This document shows, in pieces, positions 17,727 to 26,667 of a DNA stretch of 64,000 nucleotides; positions within the stretch are counted from its first letter, which is position 1; each line of letters starts with the position of its first letter. The notes below the pieces were generated by a model. That model did not search any database. It saw only the letters and a list, made by a program, of their open reading frames with translations, and had not been told where the DNA came from. The stretch spans positions 1 to 64,000 of the forward strand of contig NZ_FQZB01000022.1 in NCBI RefSeq assembly GCF_900141845.1, in the 5' to 3' direction. The position numbers were made by a program, and so were the translations under genes. This DNA is from Clostridium cavendishii DSM 21758. GTDB lineage: Bacteria; Bacillota; Clostridia; Clostridiales; Clostridiaceae.

Positions 17727-18069
17727 AGTTTTCTTCTTTTAGTCCCCAAAATTCCACAATAAAGGTATGTTTATATAAAAATTCAACATTAACATAATAT
17801 TCATTTCAAGTATTCGTTAAAATTTTAACCTTATCCCACTTATTTTTTTATACCTTTATTGTTATTAATTGCACACTATATTTATATTGCAATTTTAAAT
17901 CTACATTTATATTAGTACATTACTAAACATAAAATAAAGATATCGTGAATTTAACTTGTAAAGAACATATTAAAACATATATCCAAACAAAGCCCATTTA
18001 AATTTTCAACCTTTGTGTATTTTATACAAATTTCAATACTGAACTAAAATTTTTTCTACTCAAAAGCAA
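17727..18069. other. gene-free region between wecB promoter and upp
   Basis: About 340 nt of AT-rich sequence with stop codons in all frames. Nothing beyond the wecB promoter (17698-17726) and the upp terminator (18070-18095) was recognised. Confidence 0.5.
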
Positions 18070-18095
18070 GAAAGATGCTAAAATTAGCATCTTTC
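18070..18095 (-). terminator. terminator after upp
   Basis: A 12-bp perfect stem (GAAAGATGCTAA / TTAGCATCTTTC) followed on the minus strand by a T-rich tract, about 45 nt after the upp stop. Confidence 0.8.
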
Positions 18096-18138
18096 AAATA
18101 CAATATGTTAATCTTAAAAACTTAGTTAAAACTGCTTC

Positions 18139-18768
18139 CTATTTTGTTCCAAACAGTCTGTCACCAGCATCACCAAGTCCTGGTACAATGTAGCCTTTTT
18201 CATTTAGTTTTTCGTCTATTGATGCAACATATATATCAACATCAGGATGAGCATCACTTACCATTTTAATTCCTTCTGGAGAAGATATTAAGCAAACAAG
18301 TCTTAAATTCTTAGCTCCTCTTTTCTTTAATATAGTAAGTGCATCAGCAGCAGAACCTCCAGTAGCTAACATTGGATCTACAACTATTACATCTCTCTCA
18401 GCTATATCTTGAGGCATTTTACAAAAATATTCTACTGGTTGTAGAGTTTCTTCATCTCTATATAATCCAACATGACCAACCTTAGCAGCTGGTATAAGTT
18501 TAAGCATACCATCAACCATTCCAAGTCCTGCTCTTAATATAGGTACTATTGCCATTTTCTTTCCTGATAACATTTTACATGTAGTTTTGCATATAGGAGT
18601 TTCTATCTCTACATCCTCCATTTGAAGATCTCTAGTCACTTCATAAGCCATAAGCATTGAAACTTCTTCTACAAGTTCTCTAAAATCCTTTGAACCCGTA
18701 TTCTTATCTCTTATAAAAGCTAGTTTGTGTAATATAAGTGGATGTCCTATTTGTGTTACTTTACTCAT
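18139..18768 (-). CDS. upp: uracil phosphoribosyltransferase
   Basis: Salvages uracil with PRPP to make UMP in the cytoplasm. The 209-residue protein has the PRPP-binding motif VVDPMLATGGSAADAL and the uracil-binding C-terminal segment GYIVPGLGDAGDRLFG. It lies 42 nt downstream of rpiB, with which it is probably co-transcribed; this order is common in clostridia. Confidence 0.97.
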   Translation of the reverse strand: MSKVTQIGHPLILHKLAFIRDKNTGSKDFRELVEEVSMLMAYEVTRDLQMEDVEIETPICKTTCKMLSGKKMAIVPILRAGLGMVDGMLKLIPAAKVGHVGLYRDEETLQPVEYFCKMPQDIAERDVIVVDPMLATGGSAADALTILKKRGAKNLRLVCLISSPEGIKMVSDAHPDVDIYVASIDEKLNEKGYIVPGLGDAGDRLFGTK

Positions 18769-18810
18769 TATAAAATCCTCCTAGAATTAAATTAATTTAT
18801 ATAATATTTT

Positions 18811-19260
18811 TTACTTGCTATATTTTTTTTCTATCTCAGAAATTTTGTTTATTCTTTGAATGTGTCTTCCACCTTCAAACTCTGTATTAAGGAAAGTATC
18901 AACTATATCCAAAGCAAGACCAATTCCTACAGTTCTTTCTCCCATAGTAAGTATATTAGCATCATTATGTTCTCTTGTAGCATGAGCACTAAAAGTATCT
19001 GAGCATAATGCCGCTCTTACTCCAGGCACTTTATTTGCAGCTATAGATATTCCTATTCCTGTACCACAAATAAGTATTCCTTTTTCTTGTTCTTTACTTG
19101 CTACTGCTTCTGCAACCTTAATAGCTATATCAGGATAATCACAAGATTCTTCTGAATACGTTCCGTAGTCTACATATTCTATCCCTTTTTCCTGTAAATA
19201 CTTAATAACTTCATTCTTAAGTCTTAAACCGCCATGATCACATCCAATTGCAATTTTCAT
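18811..19260 (-). CDS. rpiB: ribose-5-phosphate isomerase B
   Basis: Interconverts ribose 5-phosphate and ribulose 5-phosphate. The 149-residue RpiB/LacAB-fold protein begins IAIGCDHGGLRLK and holds the active-site Cys in ILICGTGIGISIAANK (about residue 66). It starts about 48 nt after the end of the small gene at 19309-19509. Confidence 0.95.
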   Translation of the reverse strand: MKIAIGCDHGGLRLKNEVIKYLQEKGIEYVDYGTYSEESCDYPDIAIKVAEAVASKEQEKGILICGTGIGISIAANKVPGVRAALCSDTFSAHATREHNDANILTMGERTVGIGLALDIVDTFLNTEFEGGRHIQRINKISEIEKKYSK

Positions 19261-19297
19261 GTTGCACCTACCTCCTATTGTTTAAAAATTTATAAAA

Positions 19298-19342
19298 AAA
19301 AGAAGACACTAATAGCATTTAAAAATGCTAATATCTTCTTTT
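19298..19342 (-). terminator. terminator overlapping the end of the small phosphatase-like gene
   Basis: An imperfect hairpin (AAAAGAAGATATTAGCATTT pairing with AAATGCTATTAGTGTCTTCT) followed by eight T residues on the minus strand. It contains the last codons of the upstream small gene and would separate sua5 transcription from rpiB-upp. Confidence 0.65.
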
Positions 19343-19509
19343 AATTCTAATAGATTATTTAATAATAATGATAAATATGTCTTTGAATCTATAAAAGACA
19401 CAAACACATTAGAAATATATGAATAAACTAAAGTATTTATAAAGCTAAATGAAGAGTTTATAACTAAATCTCTTTTATTATTTCTTACACAAATAAATAA
19501 TCTATCCAT
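19309..19509 (-). CDS. small protein, possible remnant of a low-molecular-weight phosphatase (YwlE-like)
   Basis: A 66-residue protein starting at ATG 19509 with GGGAGGG 6 nt upstream. The N-terminus MDRLFICVRNNKRD resembles the start of low-molecular-weight protein phosphatases and keeps a CX5R spacing (C-VRNNK-R), but the conserved Gly, Asn, Ser and Pro of the P-loop are missing and the rest of the ~150-residue fold is absent. YwlE-type phosphatases occupy this place between sua5 and rpiB in Bacillus and some clostridia, so a decayed or miniaturised phosphatase is the best guess. Its last codons form the terminator hairpin. Confidence 0.5.
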   Translation of the reverse strand: MDRLFICVRNNKRDLVINSSFSFINTLVYSYISNVFVSFIDSKTYLSLLLNNLLELKEDISIFKCY

Positions 19510-19532
19510 ACTATTCCCTCCCAAAAAAATTA

Positions 19533-20582
19533 CTATACATATATTATATCATAAGCCGCAGCTTTTTTTAACCTATTCATAATAGCGATACCTAAGCCCA
19601 CTTCTTCAAAGCCCTCACTTATTATTATATCAACTCCTAAATCATCTAAAGCTCTTAAACTTTCAAAAAGATTAGGTGTTATAGTATTTAAAGCTTCTCT
19701 TTTACCTAGCACTATCACTTCACCTTTATTATAGCACTCTCTTGTTTCATAACTTGCCATAATACCTACTTTAAGTCCTGCGTCTATGTAATTATGCACT
19801 ATTTCATTTATTTTTTCAACCATTTTTTTTGTTTCACCTGAAACTATTCTAACTTTTGCCTTCGGAGCATAGTGTCTATACTTCATTCCAGGGGCCTTTG
19901 GCTTGAAATCTCCCTCTACTTTATTCATAACGGCTTTATCTATATATATATCATTATTATACTTTTTTAACATTTCTAATGTTATTCCACCTGGTCTTAA
20001 TATACATGGTGGATTGCAAGTAACATCTAAAATAGTTGACTCCACACCTACATTACTTTTTTCTCCTCCAATTATACAATCAACTCTACCAGTTAAATCC
20101 TGTACACATCTAAATACATCTGTTGGACTAGGCCTTCCTGATATATTGGCTGATGGAGCTGCTATTGGTGTTTTAGCTTCTTCTATAAGTTTTAGCGCTA
20201 TAGGATCATTAGGCATTCTTATGCCTATTGTATCTAAATTAGCTAAAGTAACATTTGGAACTAAATCTTTTTTATTTAATATTAAGGTTAAAGGCCCTGG
20301 CCAAAGGTCTCTTATTAAATCTTTTGCAATCTGAGGTATATCTTTTGCCAAATAATCTATTTCCTTATTTGCTACATGTACAATCAATGGATTATCTTGA
20401 GGCCTTCCCTTTGCTATAAATATTTTTTTTACAGCTTCTTCATTTAATGCATCTGCTCCTAATCCATATACAGTTTCAGTCGGAAAAGCTACAGTTCCAC
20501 CATTTTTTATAACATTTGCCCCTTCTTTGATGTAATCTAAGTTTTTTTCTATATCTTCTACTATAAAAACTTTAGTTTCCAC
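19533..20582 (-). CDS. sua5: L-threonylcarbamoyladenylate synthase (Sua5 type)
   Basis: Makes threonylcarbamoyl-AMP from Thr, bicarbonate and ATP for t6A37 modification of ANN-decoding tRNAs. The 349-residue protein has the N-terminal YrdC domain (about 15-210; GGTVAFPTETVYGLGADA, PSANISGRPSPT) plus the extra C-terminal Sua5 domain (about 225-349). The start is GTG at 20582 after AGAAGGG. In Bacillus the orthologue is called ywlC, and the flanking order prfA to rpiB is similar. Confidence 0.95.
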   Translation of the reverse strand: METKVFIVEDIEKNLDYIKEGANVIKNGGTVAFPTETVYGLGADALNEEAVKKIFIAKGRPQDNPLIVHVANKEIDYLAKDIPQIAKDLIRDLWPGPLTLILNKKDLVPNVTLANLDTIGIRMPNDPIALKLIEEAKTPIAAPSANISGRPSPTDVFRCVQDLTGRVDCIIGGEKSNVGVESTILDVTCNPPCILRPGGITLEMLKKYNNDIYIDKAVMNKVEGDFKPKAPGMKYRHYAPKAKVRIVSGETKKMVEKINEIVHNYIDAGLKVGIMASYETRECYNKGEVIVLGKREALNTITPNLFESLRALDDLGVDIIISEGFEEVGLGIAIMNRLKKAAAYDIIYV

Positions 20583-20601
20583 ACTATCCCTTCTTTCAAA
20601 G

Positions 20602-21189
20602 CTAGATTTCTTTTTGACATCTAGCTATTTTTATATTCTCTATTGCTTTACTTGTATAAGTAGCCTTTACACAATTTCTATATATATCATTCAAAAGATT
20701 GTATTTATTTAAAGCACCTTTTTTTATAATCATATATGTATATTTTGAATCTGGATATCTTATTTTTATTTTTTTATATTCTTCTGCTGCTAATGGATGT
20801 TTTTTAAAAAAGCTTTTTGTTATAGGCCTTAACTTATCACCCCTTAATTTTAAAGAAGTAACTATAACTATTTCCATATCCTCTAACTTTTTTTCTGTAT
20901 GCACTAAAACAACCTTATCACATAAAAGCAAAATCTCTTCTCCAAACCATCCAAGTTTCATTTTTAATTTATTATTGCTACAACTATATTTAAGTTTAAC
21001 ATTGTTAGATATCAAAAATAAACTTACTACAATAAGAACTTCTACAAATACTAAATATATAATAATAAACATAGATGTATTGCCAGTTAACAAAGCTGCT
21101 ACAGGTAAAATAAAAAACAAGGCCCACATTATTGTGTAAAACATTTTATAATTTTTATTTTGCTTAACTATAGCTTTTTTTATATTCAT
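20602..21189 (-). CDS. membrane protein with two N-terminal helices, unknown function
   Basis: Family not recognised. The 195-residue protein has two adjacent transmembrane segments (about 18-36 and 39-60) followed by a soluble, beta-rich cytoplasmic part of about 130 residues, similar in layout to bacterial PH-like membrane proteins. It lies between prfA and sua5, 20 nt upstream of sua5, so it is probably in the same transcription unit. Confidence 0.7.
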   Translation of the reverse strand: MNIKKAIVKQNKNYKMFYTIMWALFFILPVAALLTGNTSMFIIIYLVFVEVLIVVSLFLISNNVKLKYSCSNNKLKMKLGWFGEEILLLCDKVVLVHTEKKLEDMEIVIVTSLKLRGDKLRPITKSFFKKHPLAAEEYKKIKIRYPDSKYTYMIIKKGALNKYNLLNDIYRNCVKATYTSKAIENIKIARCQKEI

Positions 21190-21231
21190 TCTTTTCCCAC
21201 TTTCTATAAGAGCTCTTGTATAAAATTCTAG

Positions 21232-21268
21232 TTATAAAGCCCTACATTTTCATGTAAGGCTTTATAGT
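21232..21268 (-). terminator. terminator after prfA
   Basis: Arms TATAAAGCCcTACAT and ATGTAaGGCTTTATA lie directly after the prfA stop on the minus strand. Confidence 0.82.
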
Positions 21269-21273
21269 TATTA

Positions 21274-22356
21274 TTAAAATTCTGTGTTTCCCATAGCTTT
21301 CATTTTTTCAGCTTGGTCTTCTGTAATTAAAGCATTAATCATTTCTGTAATATCACCATTCATAAATGTTTCAAGCTTATATAAAGTAAGACCTATTCTA
21401 TGATCTGTAACTCTTCCTTGTGGATAATTGTAAGTTCTTATTCTTTCACTTCTATCACCACTACCAACTTGGCTTTTTCTATCTTCAGCAATTCCAGCTG
21501 CTCTTTCTGCTTCTGCTTGCTCATATAATCTTGATCTTAATATTTTCATAGCTTTTTCTTTGTTTTTAAGCTGTGATTTTTCATCTTGACATGAAACTAC
21601 AAGCCCTGAAGGAATATGAGTTATTCTTACAGCTGAATCGGTAGTATTAACACATTGACCACCATTACCTGACGCTCTAAATACATCTATTCTTATATCT
21701 TTATCATTTATTTCTATTTCAACATCATCAACTTCCGGTAATACTGCAACTGTAGCTGTTGAGGTATGAATTCTACCTGAACTTTCTGTATCTGGAACTC
21801 TTTGAACTCTGTGAACTCCACTTTCATACTTAAGCTTTGAATAAGCTCCATCACCCTTAATCATAAATACAACTTCTTTGAAGCCTCCGATATCAGTTTC
21901 ATTTAAGCTCATAAGCTCAACTTTCCATCTTTGAGTTTCAGCATATCTTGTGTACATTCTAAATAAGTTATAAGCAAATAGAGCTGCTTCATCTCCACCT
22001 GCTCCTCCTCTTATTTCTACAAATACGTTTTTATCATCGTTAGGATCTTTAGGTAATAATAATATTTGAAGTTCCTTTTCAAGCTCTATTTCTCTTGCAG
22101 ATAAATCCTTAAGATCTTCTTGAATCATATCCTTCATATCCCTATCAGTTTCAACCTGAAGCATTTCCTTATTAGCTTCTATTTCATCTCTTACTCCGGT
22201 ATATTCTCTATATTTATTTACCATAATTTCAAGATCAGCATGCTCTTTACATAACTTTCTCCATTCATTTTGGTTTGCCATAATTGATGGATCACTTATT
22301 TTTACAGAAATCTCATCATATTTGTTTTCAATGAATTGTAATCTATCTAATATCAT
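21274..22356 (-). CDS. prfA: peptide chain release factor 1
   Basis: Class I release factor reading UAA and UAG. The 360-residue protein has the tRNA-mimic domain with the PxT-type recognition region as VQRVPDTESSGRIHTS and the catalytic GGQ in ASGNGGQCVNTTDSAVR. PrmC methylates the Gln of this motif, and prmC lies directly upstream. GGAGTG precedes the ATG at 22356. Confidence 0.97.
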   Translation of the reverse strand: MILDRLQFIENKYDEISVKISDPSIMANQNEWRKLCKEHADLEIMVNKYREYTGVRDEIEANKEMLQVETDRDMKDMIQEDLKDLSAREIELEKELQILLLPKDPNDDKNVFVEIRGGAGGDEAALFAYNLFRMYTRYAETQRWKVELMSLNETDIGGFKEVVFMIKGDGAYSKLKYESGVHRVQRVPDTESSGRIHTSTATVAVLPEVDDVEIEINDKDIRIDVFRASGNGGQCVNTTDSAVRITHIPSGLVVSCQDEKSQLKNKEKAMKILRSRLYEQAEAERAAGIAEDRKSQVGSGDRSERIRTYNYPQGRVTDHRIGLTLYKLETFMNGDITEMINALITEDQAEKMKAMGNTEF

Positions 22357-22435
22357 CTTATCACTCCGTACTATTAAATTTCATATTTTAGTATTATATC
22401 ATAATCTTTAATCAAATTACAACTTAGTGTTTAAG

Positions 22436-24202
22436 CTACAAACCATCATTAGGCAAATTACCAATTACAACTCTATCTAAGCCTGCAAGGTCTTTAACTA
22501 TTCTTAGGTTTTGATATCCCCTATCCTCCATAAGTCTTTTGACATCCTCTCCTTGATCATGGCCTATTTCAAAAGCCAACATTCCACCTGGTTTTAAAAC
22601 TTCAACTGATTCATCTACTATTCTTCTATAAAAAACAAGACCATCCTCCCCACCACTTAGCGCAACATAAGGTTCATAATCTTTAACATCATCCATAAGA
22701 GTAGGTATAACTTCATCTCTTATATAAGGTGGATTAGATACTATAATATCGTATTTTTTATTTTCTTCTATAGCTTCTTTAAGTAAATCACTAAATATAA
22801 ATTCCACTCTATCAGAAAGTTTTAATTTTGTAATATTTATATTAGAAACTTCTTCTGGTATTTTTTCAATATCTAAAAGATTAACTTTAATTTTTTTTCT
22901 AAAACTAGCTAAGGCTATTCCTATAGCTCCACTACCCGAACACAAATCACATATCTCCATCTCTTTATCTTCAGGTATTTTAGATAATACTTCCTCAACT
23001 AGAACTTCAGTATCTGGTCTAGGTATCAGAACCCCATTTTTAATAGTTAGATTAATCCCCATAAATTCAGTTTCTTCTAATATATACTTCATAGGCATTT
23101 TACTTTTTCTTAATTTAATAAGTTCTTTGAACTTATTTTCTTCTTCTTTATCTACTTCAAAATCCCTATTAGTTATTATCCACAATTTTTCCTTTTTTAA
23201 AACATTTCCTAATAATAATTGGGTATCTAAATTAAAACTTTCTATTAAAGCTTTTTTCAATTCATCATTTCCATACTTTAAAAGCTCATCTACAGTCTTC
23301 TTCGGCATTTCCAACCCCTCCGCTTTAAGAAGTGCTACTATAGCAACCTCTATTTGTGAGTCATCAGGCTCCCTTGTTGTTAATTCTTGTAATTTAAGCC
23401 CTGGTTTTGCTATTAATTCTGCAAGCTTTCCTTCTGATGCTCCAACCCATTTTATTATCTCATAAGTTATTCCTGCGACTACTGGAAGTAAAATAATTCT
23501 AAGTCCTATTCTTTGAACTACAGAATCCCACTTGGTAAAAGAAAACACAAGTATACTAACCATAGCTACTAAAAACAAAAAATTAGTTCCACATCTAGGA
23601 TGAAATCTTTTATACTTTTTAACATTATCAACCTTTAACTTCTCACCATGCTCATAGCAAAAAATAGTTTTATGCTCTGCTCCATGATATTGAAATACTC
23701 TATTTATATCTTCAAGTTTTCCTATAGCATACATATATCCCAAAAGCATAATAACACTTAAAGCACCTTCTACTATATTTAGTATAATATGAGATATTCC
23801 TTTACCTTTTAATAATGAAGTGACTGCTGTTGGAATAGCTACAAAAATACCAATTGCAAAAATTAGCGATATAACAAAGGTAATGCCCATTATAATATCA
23901 TTACTTTTATCTCCAAATTTTCCCCTAAGCCAATCCTCAAATTTTGATGGTTCTGTATCCTCAAATATTGAGGCCGAATAATTTAAAGATTCCACACCTA
24001 CTATTAAAGACTCAATTAATGTTACAAAACCCCTTATTATTGGTAGAGATAATATTTTATGCTTTTTTGTATATGGTACTGTATTTTTAAAATCTACTTC
24101 TATTTCACCATCTTCATTTCTAACTGCTGTGGCTATTCCCATTGAACCACGCATCATAACCCCTTCTAAAACTGCCTGACCACCAACTTGGCATTTTTTC
24201 AT
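22436..24202 (-). CDS. prmC: YqhQ-like (DUF1385) / PrmC fusion protein
   Basis: A single 588-codon frame. Residues 1-295 are a YqhQ/DUF1385 membrane protein (GGQAVLEGVMMRG start, QYHGAEHKTIFCYE, FHPRCGTNFL, several membrane helices). Residues 299-588 are PrmC, the methyltransferase that modifies the GGQ Gln of release factors (SAM motif DLCSGSGAIGIA at 419-430, NPPY at 490-493). An internal ATG at 23308, with GGAGGGG 6 nt upstream, lies exactly at the domain joint, so free PrmC can also be made. It sits between tdk and prfA, the usual prmC position. YqhQ function is unknown. Confidence 0.93.
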   Translation of the reverse strand: MKKCQVGGQAVLEGVMMRGSMGIATAVRNEDGEIEVDFKNTVPYTKKHKILSLPIIRGFVTLIESLIVGVESLNYSASIFEDTEPSKFEDWLRGKFGDKSNDIIMGITFVISLIFAIGIFVAIPTAVTSLLKGKGISHIILNIVEGALSVIMLLGYMYAIGKLEDINRVFQYHGAEHKTIFCYEHGEKLKVDNVKKYKRFHPRCGTNFLFLVAMVSILVFSFTKWDSVVQRIGLRIILLPVVAGITYEIIKWVGASEGKLAELIAKPGLKLQELTTREPDDSQIEVAIVALLKAEGLEMPKKTVDELLKYGNDELKKALIESFNLDTQLLLGNVLKKEKLWIITNRDFEVDKEEENKFKELIKLRKSKMPMKYILEETEFMGINLTIKNGVLIPRPDTEVLVEEVLSKIPEDKEMEICDLCSGSGAIGIALASFRKKIKVNLLDIEKIPEEVSNINITKLKLSDRVEFIFSDLLKEAIEENKKYDIIVSNPPYIRDEVIPTLMDDVKDYEPYVALSGGEDGLVFYRRIVDESVEVLKPGGMLAFEIGHDQGEDVKRLMEDRGYQNLRIVKDLAGLDRVVIGNLPNDGL

Positions 24203-24219
24203 TCTTCTATCCCCTTTAT

Positions 24220-24801
24220 TTATTTCTTATCACCATATTTATATTCATAATAACATTTTCCACATAAAGATTCATATTCAACATTATCTATATGGTCAAT
24301 AGCTATTTGTTCACCTTCAAAAACATATTTACCATTTATTTTTCTTCCATTCAATATACCTTTTCTTCCACAAGTACATATTGTTTTCATCTCTTCAATG
24401 CTATGTGCTATTAAAAGAAGTCTTGAACTGCCCTCAAAACCATTCATTTGAAAATCTGTCCTTAACCCATAGCATATAACAGGAATATCCTTAACTATTG
24501 CTACTTTAAACAATTGGTCTATATGTTCCGATTTTAGAAACTGTACCTCATCTACTAATATACAGCTAACATCTTTTAACCCATCAACTATATCAAATAT
24601 GTTGTCCTCTTTTTTTATAAGAAAATCTACTTTTCTTTCAACTCCAAGTCTTGAAACTAACTTATCTCCACCTTTTTTATCGGTAGCAGGCTTTATAACA
24701 ACAACATTCATGCCTCTTTCTTCATAATTATATGCAACTTGCATTAAATGTGTTGACTTTCCAGAATTCATAGCTCCATATCTAAAATATAATTTACTCA
24801 T
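24220..24801 (-). CDS. tdk: thymidine kinase
   Basis: Phosphorylates thymidine to dTMP (salvage). The 193-residue type II enzyme has the P-loop GAMNSGKSTHLM at the N-terminus, the Walker B-like motif LVDEVQFL, the lasso region and zinc-binding Cys pairs (CTCGRKG and CGKCYYE). It is 18 nt upstream of the yqhQ-prmC fusion, so likely in one operon with it and prfA. Confidence 0.96.
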   Translation of the reverse strand: MSKLYFRYGAMNSGKSTHLMQVAYNYEERGMNVVVIKPATDKKGGDKLVSRLGVERKVDFLIKKEDNIFDIVDGLKDVSCILVDEVQFLKSEHIDQLFKVAIVKDIPVICYGLRTDFQMNGFEGSSRLLLIAHSIEEMKTICTCGRKGILNGRKINGKYVFEGEQIAIDHIDNVEYESLCGKCYYEYKYGDKK

Positions 24802-24908
24802 GTTAGTTTCTCCTTTAATTAAAATCGCAATATTAATTATAACATTAAAGCTTATGTCTAAAAAGGCTTTTTAAAAATTTCCAGAGCTTCCTCATAAATT
24901 AAAATCTA

Positions 24909-24937
24909 TTGACGATTTATAGCTATCATGTTATACT
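24909..24937 (+). promoter_or_regulatory. promoter of rpmE
   Basis: TTGACG (24909-24914), a 17-nt spacer and TATACT (24932-24937) with an extended -10 TG. The leader then holds a small GTCT/AGAC hairpin at about 24944-24954 before the ribosome binding site. Confidence 0.8.
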
Positions 24938-24983
24938 TTTAAAGTCTGTTAGACACTTTTAAAAACTGAAAGAGGTGAAATAA

Positions 24984-25190
24984 ATGAGAGAAGGCATACA
25001 TCCAGAATATAACCATGAAGCGTTAGTTAAGTGTGCATGTGGAAATACTTTTACAACAGGTTCTGTTAAAAACGAACTTAAAGTAGAAATATGCTCTAAA
25101 TGCCACCCATTCTTCACTGGAAAACAAAAAATCGTTGACGTTGGCGGTAGAGTTGACAAATTCAACAAGAGATTTAACCTTAATAAGTAA
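24984..25190 (+). CDS. rpmE: ribosomal protein L31 (zinc-binding form)
   Basis: A 68-residue component of the large ribosomal subunit. It starts MREGIHPEYN and carries the zinc ligands CACG and CSKC (Cys 16, 18, 36 and 39), so it is the C+ form rather than the zinc-free paralogue. AGAGGTG precedes the ATG. It has its own promoter and terminator. Confidence 0.97.
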   Translation: MREGIHPEYNHEALVKCACGNTFTTGSVKNELKVEICSKCHPFFTGKQKIVDVGGRVDKFNKRFNLNK

Positions 25191-25196
25191 TCAATT

Positions 25197-25226
25197 ATGG
25201 GAAAGACATTGTCTTTCCCATTTTTG
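25197..25226 (+). terminator. terminator after rpmE
   Basis: A perfect stem (ATGGGAAAGAC / GTCTTTCCCAT) followed by TTTTT. Confidence 0.93.
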
Positions 25227-25433
25227 TTCCTTAAGCTCGTATTTTGAAAAAACTAATATTTAACAAATATAAACTTATTTTTATGCATCTAATTAATTGA
25301 GATTTTGTCGTGTATCATATTCAAAACCATATTATTCCATAATTATATGCATATTAATATAAAACTCTTTACATAAATGTAAAAGATGATAAACTAAGTA
25401 TGTATAATTAAAAAAGTAAAGTGAGTGAAATAC

Positions 25434-26540
25434 ATGAAAAAGGTATTGATATTAACTACATCAACAGGACAAGGACATAATCAAGCTGCTAATTCTTTAT
25501 GTTACACTTTTTCACAAAATGGATATGAAGTTGAAAAATTAGACTTTTTATATAATAATAGTAAGTTTTTAAATAATACTATAGTAGGTGGATACGAGGT
25601 TGCTGCAACTAAATTACCCCATATTTATGGTTTATTTTACGCACTTACAAATGTAAAATATATGAATGCACTTTTATCAGTCCCATTTTATATAACTGAT
25701 AAAAAAATGTTAGCTTTCATTAATAATATTAAGCCAGATATAATAGTTGGAACTCATCCTCTAACAGTAAATATTATATCAAATTTAAAGAAAAAAGGTC
25801 TTATAAAAATACCTTTTGTATCAATAGTAACAGATTTTAAAGCCCACTACACATACATTTCAAAACAAGTTGATTCATATGTAACTGCAAGTAGTTTTAC
25901 AAAAAATCATCTTATTTCTAGAGGTATTGACGCAAATAAAATCTTTGATTTTGGTATACCTATAAAACAAGATTTCTTTATTAAAGATGAAGAAATCAGT
26001 GCAACAAAAGATAATGATTATTTTAATATACTTCTTATGAGTGGTAGTATGGGACTTGATAATATCTCCTTAGTTTTAAAAGAACTTATCAAAAATCCTA
26101 ACAAACTTAGAATAACAGTTGTATGCGGTAACAATAACCATTTAAAACAAAACTTACTTAATAAATATGGACATCCAATCAAGGATAAAAAAATCCACAT
26201 TTTAGGTTTTACTAATGATGTCTCTGCTTTAATGGATTATTCTGATGTTATAATTTCTAAGCCAGGTGGACTTACTTCAACAGAAGCAATAGTAAAAAAT
26301 TTACCACTTATAATTCCATTTGCTATCCCCGGCCAAGAAACTGAAAATACAGAGTTTCTTACTGAAAAAGGCTGTGCAATTTATGTAAAACACATAAGAA
26401 ATATAAATCTTGAACTTAACGAATTAATATATAACCCTCATTTATTAATTAAAATGAGAAACAATCTGAAAAATATAGCTAAAAACTATTCAATTAATGG
26501 CATAGTAAATATATCTAACGAACTTTTGAATAAGAAATAA
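25434..26540 (+). CDS. UgtP/MGDG-synthase-type glycosyltransferase
   Basis: A GT28-type enzyme (about 368 residues) of the family that adds sugar to diacylglycerol, making glycolipids that can anchor lipoteichoic acid. The N-terminal MGDG-synthase domain starts ILTTSTGQGHNQAANSL, where the GxGHNxAA motif is typical, and the C-terminal nucleotide-sugar domain has SKPGGLTSTEAI followed by PIPGQE-like FAIPGQETENTEFL. It is soluble or peripheral on the membrane. The ATG at 25434 is preferred over GTG at 25425; the ribosome binding site is weak. The exact sugar cannot be read from sequence. Confidence 0.85.
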   Translation: MKKVLILTTSTGQGHNQAANSLCYTFSQNGYEVEKLDFLYNNSKFLNNTIVGGYEVAATKLPHIYGLFYALTNVKYMNALLSVPFYITDKKMLAFINNIKPDIIVGTHPLTVNIISNLKKKGLIKIPFVSIVTDFKAHYTYISKQVDSYVTASSFTKNHLISRGIDANKIFDFGIPIKQDFFIKDEEISATKDNDYFNILLMSGSMGLDNISLVLKELIKNPNKLRITVVCGNNNHLKQNLLNKYGHPIKDKKIHILGFTNDVSALMDYSDVIISKPGGLTSTEAIVKNLPLIIPFAIPGQETENTEFLTEKGCAIYVKHIRNINLELNELIYNPHLLIKMRNNLKNIAKNYSINGIVNISNELLNKK

Positions 26541-26578
26541 AAAATACAGAGGAATTAGCTTTATCCTCTGTATTTTTA
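26541..26578. terminator. terminator after the glycosyltransferase
   Basis: Stem AAATACAGAGGA / TCCTCTGTATTT followed by T residues on the plus strand. The minus-strand side is also flanked by T residues. Confidence 0.9.
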
Positions 26579-26667
26579 TTATTTATTCTTATTTTTTTGT
26601 TCATAAAAAGGTTGTCTTATACTATTTAAACTACTTATAATTTATAAAATTATACTTATCTTAATAA

